Below are positions 21,934-34,322 of a stretch of 64,000 nt of DNA, piece by piece. The stretch's first letter is position 1, and the number at the start of each line of letters is the position of its first letter. The DNA is from Lojkania enalia. Lineage: Eukaryota; Ascomycota; Dothideomycetes; Pleosporales. The stretch covers positions 81,125 to 145,124 of the forward strand of contig ML986710.1 in NCBI GenBank assembly GCA_010094045.1, read 5' to 3'. The notes under the pieces were generated by a model. It saw only the letters and a program-made list of their open reading frames with translations. It made no database searches and was not told the DNA's origin. The translations under genes were made by a program, and so were the position numbers.

Positions 21934-23966
21934 CCTAGCAAGTTAGGATGTGTAGGCTACCGCAAGGCGCAGTATTCCCCGAATTGTGTGGGCCCATCCA
22001 CCTATTTATCTTCTCGTCCTTATCCTGCTTTCCCCCAGTGCTTGGGAACTGAGGTGCCGTATCATCCTTCTCTCTAATTTGAGTATGGAAACGCATATTA
22101 ACATGAACCTGGTCTCGCAGGAGGATAAGAGACGTGCAATATCGGACACTTGGCTCTTGCCAATAAGAGGTATAGGAGCCGCTCTGTGGGGTTGCGGGCC
22201 CTGAGAGGCAATCTCAACGAAACTGCTCGGGTTGCCTAATTGATGGAGGCGCTATACCTGAAACGGGAGGAGACTCACGGCGAATTTATTCCTCACGAGT
22301 CTACGCTTCTTAATGAAGCAGGAGAACATAAACATAAGACCGCAAAACAAACATATAAAATGAGAATAGACACTTAGGCAAGCAGTACCCCTGGGCCCTC
22401 CCTTGAAGCGAGGCTAGGAGATCACGTGGTGTACCTTTGTACACCACCCTTCCCCAGTCACACTCCCAATTCCCATGTCTTTGGTCAGCTGTGATCATAA
22501 TGCAATTAGCTTAATTCCAATCACATTATCTGCGCGTACTACTATACTTGCTTACTCGTCATTATCTCTTACAGTTGCTCTCTATTACGCTCCGGTTCCT
22601 TCTACCGAGGATCTCTTTGATGTCGGCGCCTTTGCCGTGGCATGATGTCATATTCGGAGCGGCATGTCGCGGGTTAGGTGTAAACTGGGTGCATTGTGTT
22701 TTTGTTTACTGCTGTTGGTGCTGCTGCCGCCGCGCTACCGCGGATGCCGCTCTAATTAGTGGACCTACTCAGCTAGCGAGGCAAAACCTTCTCTCCACTT
22801 CTTCTCACTCACAGCTACCTTTATTTTAGCTAGCTCTACTTTGTACCGCCATGAATCTTTATTTCTCTCTTTTGTCATTGACTCTAGGGCCAGGCGAATC
22901 TATAGGGGCGGGCAAGGGCTAGAACAAATTCCAACACGAACCCATAAGGCGTTTCAGAAGTTTGTACGCACATCTTCAATGGTTGTAACCACTTCTTCAA
23001 TATAGAAAAAGACGGTGGTGATGCCCATCATCATAATTAAGACGACAATACCCGCCATAAGGGAAATATATACTGCTTAGGCGAGAACTTCGATCGGGGC
23101 AACGGCAAACCAAGGGGTAAATCTAACTCTAGTAAGCCTCTTCCAGGCACGAGTTCCGAGAGGCGGAGCATTTAGTCATCGCCACTGGCGCCACTAGTGA
23201 GTGCATTCAAGCTAAACAGCCCGGCTGCGCACTAACGAAGAGTAGAACCACTGCTCGGAGTAGGACTCAAGTGGGCCAGAAATCGCGAGAACACATTGAA
23301 GAAATGTGTAAAGGCCACTCATTTTAGGCACAAGAAATATGAGAAGAAGATGAATGTCATTGGGAAACGAGTACCATGGGCCGTATGACAAATGTGTGAG
23401 GGCATCGGAAAAGTCTGAGAGTCGGAGATAGGAAGACCATAATTGAACTTTGTTGGCTCACTTTTGTCTTCATGACTCCTTCTGACAGTCATCGGGAACC
23501 TTGATGGGTGACTGCTTTTCTATGACTTCATCACGGGTATGTGAAGCAAAATCATACCTGCGGCCGTGGAATTGCACTCGATTGGGCTATATCAGTCCCC
23601 AATCCATCCCCTAACCCCCTCAAAGAATGGCAGGAGTATAGAGGGATAGAGTACACATGAGAATGAATATAATGTAAGGTTATACATATGACACGATCCC
23701 TATTAAAGACTAGCCCTGACATCATATGATATGAAGACAGATAGTATAAACAGCCTTAATCCTCCATAGATATCAATTAATGCAGTTCTCCTACTTGTCT
23801 ACCCTGATACTTTGCATATAACAGCATATTAGAAGGCCTTGCGATAATACTCTCATTATTCAATATCGTAGGTAATCAAGAAGTAATTGGTTTCTATATA
23901 AAGAGTAGAGCATATTCCTACGCTAATTGACAACTGTAAAAAGTGTTCAACTTTGTTTTGCTCCAT
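21934..23966. other. Intergenic, LAP1 promoter side and empty DNA
   Basis: No supported gene. An E-box-like CACGTG sits at 22423-22428, overlapping the hairpin at 22426-22447. A GC-rich stretch near 22620-22760 has short open frames but no family similarity. Confidence 0.45.
22426..22447. repeat. Perfect 9-bp inverted repeat (hairpin)
   Basis: GTGGTGTAC, loop CTTT, GTACACCAC. It overlaps the CACGTG at 22423-22428 and lies about 500 bp upstream of the LAP1 start, so it may be a regulatory palindrome. It is not T-rich and no gene ends here, so a terminator is not suggested. Confidence 0.5.
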
Positions 23967-24254
23967 TTAAAACAGCGGCAAACGGGAATTCTGAGCTGGA
24001 AAATTCGTCAAGAGTACTCCGTCCATAAATGTTTCCGGAAGTCCAGACTTCCGCAACATATTTACTACATCATAAGATAGGAGCGTCTTATCAGTCCAAT
24101 TCCAGAGAAAACTTAATAAGATGAGGGAATAGTAGTCCTTGATCGACAGGAAAACATGATTTATCTTAAAAAATTGGTGATTTGATATCTCCTGCCAAAG
24201 GATTTTCAAACCCGTGATCTCTTCTCTCAAGCTTGTTATATCATCCTCGCTCAT
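23967..24254 (-). CDS. Unrecognised 95-residue frame (doubtful)
   Basis: I do not recognise this frame. It begins MSEDDITSLREEITGL, has an amphipathic or hydrophobic middle (YYSLILLSFLWNW) and ends SRLPLF. The frame stays open about 55 nt upstream of the ATG (…GSAEKWRFHDDLDRDA), so it might be the last exon or the remnant of a larger gene. No upstream exon could be identified. It may also be chance. Confidence 0.2.
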   Translation of the reverse strand: MSEDDITSLREEITGLKILWQEISNHQFFKINHVFLSIKDYYSLILLSFLWNWTDKTLLSYDVVNMLRKSGLPETFMDGVLLTNFPAQNSRLPLF

Positions 24255-25724
24255 GGCATCACGGTCGAGGTCATCATGAAAGCGCCATTTTTCAGCAGAA
24301 CCTTGAAGAATTTGTAAGACTTACCAACCAACACTTCTTCCATTCTCCTGCGCCTCAAAAGGCTGACTACACCGATACAGTCAGCCATCCGAAACCCTAG
24401 AGTGACGATGAATCACATATCTCACCTTACGTATGCATGTCATGGAATCTAGGTATTCTATTACCCCCACTCCGCCATACTTAAACATACACCTCGGAGG
24501 AACCAATATGGATGTCGTCAATTTACTCAATACAGTTGTAGATATAGTCATTCTCTGATACTCTAGCGCGTCTTGTGCATCTGAGTGTGCAGGCTCAGGA
24601 TTCGTGGTCATGCATAAGGATCCTGAGTACGTGCGTGCGTACATAAAGTTCTCACGTGCATGCACCAATCCCCTGGTACGAACGTGCATAAAGCTAGTAT
24701 CCGTTCCATACAAGGCGCACAAGTATACCACGAGCAAATTCAATCACGCGGTGGGGTCAGTTCCAAGAGATGCACAGCCAATTACTTTGGTTTCCGAGGT
24801 CCTCAGCAGCTCGTATCCCGGAGGCAGAAACAGCGCCACAGCCAGATCTGGAAACAAGCTAAGGACTAAGGATTTATAAGAGTGCGGAATTGCAGGACGA
24901 TTTACGAAAGCTTTGATATTCTTCGATTTTGTGTTGGGACAGGTATGCACGCGAAAAGGGCTCTGGCTAAACGATGGAAAGGATTTTGTTTGATGATGAA
25001 TCGCTGAGAATACGATGCACGTTGGAAAAATCTCCCAGGCGCATCGATACGTGTAATCGAGCAGTCATGGTAAAAGCCTTACACAACGATTCGGTTGGCT
25101 AGCCGAATACACTCGATGATGTCCCTGGTTAGCTAGGCTATATAAGTCTAAAATATTCTATCTGCTAGTTCAAGATATACGCAGTGGCTAGTTCGGTTAC
25201 TGGCTTCCGTGCTAGAAGCACAGTACTAATGATTTATATGTATAGATTCCTCGCTAAGGATCTATCTATTCTAGAATAACTGACCAAAGATTAAATAGCA
25301 ATGAAATATTCTTTTATTCTTAGAAACTATATATGTATGAGTTTGTTCAGTCCTTCACCAATGTGGAGGAAAGTCTACGCCCTATAATGACTAACTACCT
25401 AGTATTCAAAGACCTGGTATCGCGCATTCTAACTTTATCTTCTCAATTGCAAAAACTGAAGCTCACAATGGTTGATATAAAGACAAGCCTCCGCTAAATT
25501 CTATCAAGGGAACTGTGACAATCGGATCTATGCAACCATATATTGCGAAGACATTAAATAATGTTCAAATATGAACTGAGGCCTGAATTCAACTATTTTG
25601 GAAGACGCTATGGGATATCCAAAAAAAAAAAAAAAACCTCTAACCAATTCTATCCTCTAAACCCATACCCACCCAGACTCCGCGCTAAAGAAACCCGTCA
25701 GATAAACCCCATATCTTCACATCC
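24255..25724. other. Intergenic, no supported gene
   Basis: Lies downstream of the PKS stop. Two overlapping frames near 24604-24879 look random. An A-run lies at 25621-25636. Confidence 0.45.
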
Positions 25725-28700
25725 TTACACCTTATCCGCAAACCACTTGCACAAATGCTCCACAGTCGGATGCCCCCAGACAAGTGTTGGTGGCACCTTG
25801 ACCCCCAATCGCTGCTGCAGCTCCTTCCTCAGCGCGACTGTCATCACGGAATCCATGCCTAGATCTGGTAGCGCGGCTTTGGAATCTACGTCACTAGCAT
25901 CAAGTTGCAGGACCGTGGCCACACATGCGGTGATCGCTTCGATGAGATAATTGATGCGCTCAGGGCCGGGAGGTGGGACCCCAGACGTGGCTCCTGAAGG
26001 TCCGGAGGAAGATGAGGCAGTGCTATCTGATGTGGAGGCCGGTGCAGATTTGCGGATGGTGATGTCCTCGATGATATCTACGGGGAGCGTCTCGTTGTGC
26101 TCCAGTTCGCGACAGCGCAGCACAACGCCGTGGGCTAGATCGTATTTCGCGGCGTGCTCCCAGGCGGCGAGCGCCTCTTCTTTGCTCACGCTTGTGATTC
26201 CCTTGCCGTCGAGTTCGGCTTCGATGAATTCGGCGCTGGCTTCCGAGGTCGCGGCAAGACCCATGCCCCTCCAGGATGTGTATTGCAACGCGAGGGCGTT
26301 GTCACCGCTTGCGCGTCGTTGCTCGGCTAGTGTGTCGAGGAAGGCGTTGCCGGAGGCGTAGGACGCTTGGCCAGGGAAGCCAAAGAGTTGGCCGCAGGAG
26401 GAGAAAAGGACGAAGAAGGAGAGGGAGGCTGGAGGGAAAAGGGAGTGGAGGGCTAGGGCACCTTGCACTTTTGGTGCGAGGACGCGGTTGAAAATGGAGG
26501 GGGTTGTATCGAGAACAAATTGGTCGTCAGTGACACCTAGATTGTGTTAATTAGGAATAGGACAATAAGGTAGAAGATACATACCAGCGGCGTGCACTAC
26601 GCCTTCGACGGGAGGTAGATTGAGTATGTCGAGCTGTTCAGAGAGTGCGGTTGCAGCATTAGAGCTAGACATGTCGACAGCGACAGTGTAGATACTAGCA
26701 CCCTTCTTCTCGAGAGCTTGGATCTTCTCGACAGCCTCGCGCAGGTTTTCGGTTATAGATGCCCATTGCTTTCGCGGAGGGAGGCTGCGACGGGAGATTA
26801 AGACGAGACGGCGTGCGCCCTTCTCGACGAGGAAGTCTGCAACTTCAAGACCCAAAGCGCCTAGACCACCAGTGATAATATAAGTACCTTCAGGGCGGAC
26901 ATTAAGCTGCGGCTTAGTGATATGTTTAGAAGCGGGCATTGGTCGTAGCCGAGCAACTCGAGCGACTGAGTCTTCAACTTTGATGACATCGGCGCCATTG
27001 ACGTACTTAACGGCCTGGAACGGGAACTCGTCCGTCTCGCAGTCAATCAATCCTCCCCAGAAATTTGGTTGCTCAGCGGCAATGATTCGGCTCAAGCCAA
27101 CAAGCGGACCATTGGCGAGACCAGCAGTTGAAGAGCCAGAGAGAGCACCTTGAGTAAGCACAAAGACACGAGCCTCGATCGAGGAAGTTGAGATTGTCTT
27201 GACTGTCTCGAGCAGGGTCTCACAGTTGTACTGTGCAGTATCGGAAACTTCAGCGATGCTTCCAGCAGCAGCTGGAATATATACAATTATCGAGTTCGCG
27301 GAAGCGACTTTGGTGATTTCTGATGGTGAGCCTACAATGCTAGTAGCGATACATCGCTTCTTCAAATCAAGTTCGTAAGACTCGAGGGCAGCAATATCGT
27401 TTCCAAGAAGAACAACATGTTCCAATGCATTGGGAGTCTCGGCAAGTCGAGCAGGAGGCCATGCAAGGCTGTGAACTAAGCCGTCCACATCATCCTTGCC
27501 CTTGCGGGAAGCCTCGATCTCAGAGAATCGCATGGAAGTAAACTTAGCAAGGATAGTTCCATTCTCATCTGTAACGGTAACATCTGAGGCGGGACCAATA
27601 TTTCCCTTGCTAGCATCCTTAACGTAGATGTATGCGATCTTTGGGGGAATGGCACCTTCAACAATTGTGCAATTCCGGACATGGGCAGGCATGCGCAACC
27701 TTGGAGCATCGTAAAAGAGCGTCGAGCCAATCGAGGTGGCAGCATCGAACACAGGAGCCCATGAGCCGGCAGCCCATGGGAAGTCTTGACCATCCTTCTT
27801 CTCTGGGCAGACATCAACTCTAGCAATCATTTCGTTGGTGTTTCCGTAGTGGGCAGTAACGGTCCAGGGAAAACCCATGAGAGGAACTCCTACATTGGCA
27901 AGATAATCAACTGTAAAGGTGGACTTAAGTTCTTGATTGATGCGAGCGATGGTAGACTCTACATCGATCTTCTTGGGAAGCTCTATCTCGATCTGAGCTT
28001 GGTGCCGCGCGGTAGTATGTGTGACCCATGAAGAAGCGGATGACTCGGATTGAATAAGTCGAGACATGAGACGGACGCCGCCGTCTTGGACAACCACTTG
28101 AATATCTCGGGCGGCGCTGATTGCAACGGGTACACGGAGCTGGACATCGTCCAATGATAAGGAATGCGTAGCATCGAAGAATGTATTGAACAGCACAGCA
28201 GCGGGAACGATCTCCGTACCATGGAGGGGGTGTCTGCCAGGAAATGGCCTGGTCTCGTCGTCGAGCTTGGATGTGAAAATGGCTTCGTCAGATCCAGCAA
28301 TTGGGATCTGTTGGCCCAAAAGCGTGTGGGTGTCTGGGTCATGGCATTCCCAACCTGAAATCGATCCAGTGCTGATCTCCTTATAGTAAGTCTGGTGTCT
28401 CCATTGAGTCTTAGGGAGATCCGTTGCCCAAGTGATTCCGTAAGCACCTGCTTGGAAATCGACAGATGCGCCTTTGCACCACAAATTGGCAACGGCCTTT
28501 AGCAGAGTCTTTCGTGCGGGCTTATTGCGGAGCAGAGTTGGGACAACAAGAGCGTCATCAATATCCATACTCATGAGGGTCTCATTCACGGAATGGGAGA
28601 TAATAGGATGACTGGATACTTCAAGAAACATCTTATATCCGTCCTCCGCAGCAGCACGAACTGCACTCGTGAGGCGGACTGGATAAATCATGTTACGTAC

Positions 28701-31299
28701 CCAGTAGCTAGCATCCCGAGCAGCAGATTCGCGAGGGTTTTCCACAGCAGTGGAGTAAAGGCGGGCTATATTATGTCAGCTCTGTAATCTGCACTAAGCC
28801 GGGGTGTAAACTTACTATGTGGTGTTCGGCTGTGCACAACATCTTGCAAGCCTACTCGCAGAGGCTTCCCAAGCGGCTCAAGAAGCGGGCTATGGAATGC
28901 TATGTCAGACTTGACTCGGAAAGTCTTAATACTACGGGACTGGAAATCTTTCTCAAGCTCCTCGACGGCCTCTACTGTTCCAGAAACCACGCAAGATGTT
29001 GGGGAAGCATCAATAGCAGCAGCAAGAGCATCATTACCCTCTAGTGCAGCCGCGACCTCTTCGAACGATTGCTGGATGAGGATCATAGCACCGCTCCCCA
29101 TGACTTGCTGGTAAAGGCGAGCACGACGGCAAACAACCAGAGCCCCCTCGATAGGTGAAAGGGAGCCAGAAACAACGGCAGCGGCGATCTCACCGACAGA
29201 ATGGCCAATGATGGCATCTGGGTACAGCCCTTGTGCGTTAAGAGAGCTCGCAAGAGCAATTTGCATAATGTATGTCAAGATCTGAATCTTATCCGAGCTA
29301 GTAAAGTCACCAGTAGTGAAGGCATCAATCGGAGAAAATCCAGATTCTTTAATGATGAGGTCATTCAAACCTTCAACAGTGCGCCGGAAGGGGACGTCCT
29401 TTCCGAGCATTTCTTTGCCCATTTCAGGCCATTGAGCCCCATGACCGGAGAATAGCCAAACGACTTCCTTACGATCCGATTTGCTGAGGGAGCGGCCAGA
29501 AATCGTGTCAGGTGATAATGTGCCTGCGGCGAGCTTCTTGAGCTCACTTGTTGCTTGCTCGTGAGAAGTAGCTACAATAGCTGCACGGAAATCATGAGGG
29601 TTTCGTCTTGAAGCTAAAGCAGATGCGATAGCCGCCAAAGGCCATTTCTCTCCAGCCTTAGGGAACCACTCGGCGAGCGCGCCAGCTACATCGGCAATTC
29701 GCTTCTCCTGCGGTGCAGAAAGATGCAGGACAGCCTGGATGTCAGTCTCGTCGGAACGTCTTGGAGGAAGCGTTTCGGGCGCTTGTTCGAGGACAGCATG
29801 GGATACCGTTCCTCCATAGCCGTAAGAGCTAACACCTGCGCGTCTTCTGCCGTTGACAGCAGGCCATTTGGTCGGCTTCAAGGCAACTACGAGGCCCGCG
29901 GCGTCCCAGTCAACCTTCTTGTTCAGCTCCACAACGTTGGCTTGAGGCGGAACCATTGAATTCTGAATTGACATCGCAGCCTTTATAAGGCCAATAACAC
30001 CGGCACCAGCCTCAAGGTGACCAACGTTGGCCTTTACACTTCCAATGTAGCATGGCTGTGCTGAGTGGCGGGTCTTCCCGTAGACTTGGGACATGGCTCC
30101 GATTTCGACCGGGTCGCCAACCGAGGTGGAAGTAGCATGAGCCTCAACATATTGAATGCTGGAAGGGTCAATAGAGCCGAGAGCAGTGCGTGCGACTTGT
30201 TGCTGCGCTTCTCCATTAGGGGCCATGATGCCGTTAGTGCGTCCATCCTGTCCAACAGCGGAACCCTTCAGGACGGCCACGATCCTATCGTTGGAGCGGA
30301 TGGCATCCGACATCCTCTTGAGGATGACAATGCCAGCTCCCTCCCCGCGACCGTAGCCATTGGCGGAGTTATCGAATGATCTGCAGACGCCATCCTTAGA
30401 GATAGCGCCCGCCTCGTCAAGAACCCGAGTAAGACCAGGCCCGCACAGGGCGTTCACGCCACCGACAATGGCGAGATCTGATTCCTTGGTAAGGAGAGAT
30501 TGACGGCCATGGTGGACAGCGACGAGTGAAGATGCACAAGCTGCGTCAACGGCGGTAGATGGGCCACGTAGGTCCAAAAGATAGGAGATGCGGTTTGGAA
30601 CACCACAGTATGCAGTGCCAATTCCCATCCAGGCCTCAACTCCGGGAAGATCTTCAAGGAGCAGCTTTGAGTAATCATCAGAATTGACTCCTGTGAACAC
30701 TGCCGTGTTGGTTCCGGCAAGACTTTGAGGTGCAATGCCCGCATCTTCCAAGGCCTCCCAAGTTACTTCGAGAGTGATCCTCTGCTGAGGGTCCATGAGA
30801 AGGGCTTCCTTGGGAGAGACGCCGAAGAAGGACGCGTCAAAGTCTGCGATATTTTCCATGAAGTATCCCTTTTTGGTCGTTTGGTCAAGGATCTGAAGAG
30901 ACCATTAACATATATTCGAAAGATAGATATGGCAAAAATACCTTTGTGTTCCGGGCATCCCGTCGATAGTACGGCTCCCATCTCATAGCTGGGATGTCAC
31001 CGGAAGCAACCTGTTTATTCAGGATTGCTTGCCAAAGATCCTCTGGGCCGTTGATGCCTCCCGGCAATCTACATGCCATACCAACAATGGCAATATCATC
31101 ATCACTGAACTACAAAACGTTAGACGAGGTCCACAACAAGGAATTTCGCACCTACATCGTCAGACAGGCCCGGAGAGATGGACCGGCTCGATGCCGGGGT
31201 CATAATCTCCCGCGGGGTATCTAAGTCGGAAACTATTCAATATTATTATCACAACTACGAATCAATAACAACACCCTTACTGCTTAGGAAAGGAGACAT
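25725..31299 (-). CDS. Partially reducing polyketide synthase, 6-methylsalicylate synthase type
   Basis: An iterative type I PKS expected to build 6-methylsalicylic acid from one acetyl and three malonyl units with one ketoreduction. Six exons: 31299-31281, 31232-31156, 31109-30942, 30892-28816, 28765-26585, 26536-25725. Introns are 46-50 nt and every phase fits, giving 1777 residues, close to the 1774 of the Penicillium enzyme. KS: from [16 protein letters not shown]; Cys207 (DAACASS), His340 (VEAHATS), His380 (NVGHLEAG). AT: Ser653 (GHSVGEIAA). DH-like/thioester-hydrolase domain: His962 ([10 protein letters not shown]). KR: Rossmann [12 protein letters not shown] near 1412-1423, with Ser1553/1554 and Tyr1567. 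ACP: Ser1737 (LGMDSVMT). There is no methyltransferase, enoyl reductase or classical thioesterase, as for this class. The KS block [10 protein letters not shown]…[16 protein letters not shown] is specific to MSAS-type enzymes. All catalytic residues are intact. A relative making another monoaromatic product cannot be excluded. Confidence 0.95.
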
Positions 31300-32897
31300 T
31301 GTAGAGTTGTGATATGGGGGTTTCGGGTGCCGTGTTATGTTTTATGCCGGCTATAGTAAGATACTCAGAGAGCGAAAATTGAAGAGTCTTGGGTGAGAGC
31401 TTGAGCAGTAGAAGTGAATCCGCTGTTGCCACCTCTGCTAAGGGCGCCCAAGGATCTTATATCTTTCCGCCTTCCATGACATTGCTAGGTTGATACTATT
31501 TTAATGTACCCTCGTTGAGATGGTCGTATTCTAGCTGAGCAAGACACCTGCAGCATGTTGGTGTTCTGGACCTGCTGGGTCTCGAAGATTGACTTCAACA
31601 GAACCGTAATGCAGGATCGTATGATCGACTCGGTCGTATATCTCAACTCTTCCCACATGGAGTAGGCCGAAGCTCGATTCGCCAGCCCATACTCGGTTCC
31701 TATACGGTAACCGAAAAGAGAACGTGGAGAATACTCCCGGACACTCGGTTTCAATATCACGTCGTTTCTATGTTTCAGGAGCTAAGCAATTCACCTACTG
31801 GCTGAATGATCCTTTGCTCAGCCAAACGGGCTAAGACTTGTACTTAGCGCCGTGGCTTTATCCTGCCTATTTTGTCCCATCTGACACACCGCAGTCTCCA
31901 ACAACAGGTACAATTGATAACGCTCGTATATTCAACAGAAGCAATGTCAACACCTGAGTGTATGAGATCCACCGCAATTTAGTGGAATACGCGAAACCGG
32001 TACCATTGGGGCTATGCGCAAGCAAATTTGAAACGATGGCGTTTTGGACTGACTCCGTGTACGGACATATCGTGTATTGTCTTTGCAGCCTACCCAGCGT
32101 TGCGGTTTATTGAGCATAGATTGAGGCGACAGGAGCTGGTCCCTAGGCCAAGACCAACACTGACAGCCACCACTAAATGACACTTCCGGAGCGCGCGAAA
32201 GTTGGCTGTTAAGTTTAAGGCCGCATTGTCCATTCTTTCATCCGTGCCTCCAACTGCATCAGAATAATTCTTGCCCACCATCCATTTCCGGAATGCCTTG
32301 CTCAGTCTATCCCCCAGCTAGGCAATTAAGGACGGATAGACATTACTCTCTACTTTTCATGTGCAGGCCAGACGGAAAAGGTAGACGGATAGCTGTGTCC
32401 CAAGATGGATGGAGGCGGTGTAGACTTGCCTAAGACTGTGGGCCGTGATAGATAACGACGTAGTACAAGTGCTGCGTACCTGACAAAAAGTGTGGAATAC
32501 TCCGGTGATTCCCAATCCTGGTATTGGGGTATGTACAGTCATCAGTGCGGCTAGTTTCCGCGTGGGGGCTCAGACCATCTACACGAGGGATCCTTCACAA
32601 GCACCGATATAGGATGAATTCACGACTGCACGAGCCACCGCACAGGACATCGCCGTGCGGCGGATACACTCAGCTCGGCGTTCAATTAATTTAGTGATGT
32701 CGGGAAACGCTACGACACGTTGCGCAGCTGCAGCGTCGTATCAGATAATTTTATCGGACTTAAACAATTCTTTGGGAGGCTAGTACTGTCTTTTGCCCTA
32801 TTGTTCTCCATGTTCTGGAGCATTTGCGAGATTGTAATTGCAAAAACTTTCAAGGAACCTATCTCCATTCACAAACCTTCGTAGTATCCACGAAACC
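31300..32897. promoter_or_regulatory. Divergent intergenic region between PKS and monooxygenase
   Basis: About 1.6 kb without a coding region, shared by the two divergent start codons (31299 minus, 32898 plus). It must contain both promoters and could be bidirectional. I see no clear repeated palindrome that would mark a pathway regulator site. Confidence 0.5.
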
Positions 32898-34322
32898 ATG
32901 GCCACCACGTTTCTACCCTCAAACAAGGAGCGAATCGCAATCATCGGAGGTGGCATCGGAGGCGTTGCTCTGGCAGTAGGCCTTCGATACCGTGGCATCC
33001 AAGTCCAAGTCTTCGAGGCTGGGGACGATTTCACTGAACTTGGAGCTGGAATCGCCCTCGGCCCCAACGCCATTTCGGCGTTGAATTTGCTTGACCCTGC
33101 AGCGGGCGAAGTCTTCGAAGCTCTGGCAACGAAAAACCTCTTCGAAGACGAAAAAGCAACCTGGATCAATTTCCGACACGGTATGGGCAAGCCTTCCCTC
33201 ATTGCGAAAGTGCAAACCCAAGACGCGCGAAAGACGGGGCTCAGCAGTGTACACCGGGCGAAGTTTCTCACAGGCCTGTCCGCTCTCATTCCCCGCGACA
33301 TTGTCCAGTTCGGGAAGAGATTGAATTCCATCGAAGACAAAGGAAATGGCGAGATGCACATCTTCTTCGAAGATGGTAGCAGCGCAGTTGCAGAAGCCGT
33401 GATCGGCTGTGACGGCGTGAGGAGCTCTGTTCGCCAGTATGTTCTCGGGCTCCAGAAACCGTTGGACAAGGTCGCCTATACACACAAGTACGTTTACCGA
33501 GGATTGGTAGATATGTCTACGGCGAAAGCTGCATTGGGCGACGAGCTTGCATGCAACAGCCAGATGTATCTCGGGCCTGGCGGTCACATCCTTAGTTACC
33601 CCATCGATGGTGGCGAGACCATGAATGTGGTAGCTTTTCGAGACGACAATCCAGAATGGAACCATCCCACTTGGGTGGTCAAGGCCCGCGGCGACGACAT
33701 GAGAAGAGAGTTCGAAGGCTGGGGTGAGGCAGTAACCAAGATTGCTGAGGTAAGCACTCAATGGAAATAGCAACTCAGCAATGGTTCTGACATGGTGCAG
33801 ATGCTCAAGCAGCCGGATAAATGGGCTCTCTTCAACCACGAGCCTGCGTCGACGTTCTGCAAAGGGTCTGTGGTGTTGCTCGGTGACGCAGCGCATGCGA
33901 CGACACCGCACCAGGGTGCGGGCGCGGGGCAGGCGATCGAGGATGCCCTCACACTGTCTGTTCTGCTTGAACGGGCACTGACGACGGGCAAAAGCTTCGC
34001 AAAGACGTTCAGCGTCTACGATGCCATTAGAAGGCCGCGGTCGCAGCGAGTCGTCGCGACAAGCCGGGCGGCTGGGGACACGTATGCATTCACAGGGCCA
34101 GCAGGCGGCGACGCGGTGCTACTGAGGGAAGAGCTGCTTCACCGATACAACTGGATCTGGGAACACGACATGGTGCGCGAATCGAAGGTGGCGCTGGCTC
34201 AGCTCGACAAGACCAAGGCCGACGCCGTGCCGGGGACGAGTGCGATAAGAACATTAATGGCGGTGGGGATTCCTTTGGTGGTTGTGCTGTCGCTGGATTC
34301 ATTGTTGAAGCGGTGGAAGTGA
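32898..34322 (+). CDS. FAD-dependent monooxygenase, salicylate-hydroxylase type
   Basis: A group A flavoprotein hydroxylase of 457 residues. Exons are 32898-33749 and 33801-34322 with a 51-nt phase-0 intron. The ATG at 32898 puts the dinucleotide-binding fold (IAIIGGGIGGVALAVG, residues 13-28) in the usual place. The second FAD motif is the DG motif at 171-175 (GCDGVRSSVR) and the third is LLGDAAHATTPHQGAGAG at 310-327. Relatives hydroxylate aromatic acids with loss of CO2, for example salicylate to catechol. Divergent pairing with the MSAS-type PKS suggests 6-methylsalicylate as substrate and 3-methylcatechol as product, as in pathways such as terreic acid. That is inference. Unusual: the C-terminus ends in an apolar helix (LMAVGIPLVVVLSLDSLL) capped by KRWK, which looks like a tail anchor. 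Confidence 0.88.

Noticed and set aside
24381..24950. Overlapping frames of 64-120 codons on both strands
   Set aside because: No conserved block, signal peptide or plausible introns; looks like chance openness.
25951..26491. Plus-strand frames opposite the PKS 3' end
   Set aside because: Low-complexity Arg/Ser-rich shadows of the KR-ACP coding sequence.
32919..33911. 330-codon open frame on the minus strand opposite the monooxygenase
   Set aside because: Antisense shadow of a codon-biased gene; no domain, while the plus strand shows all FAD motifs.
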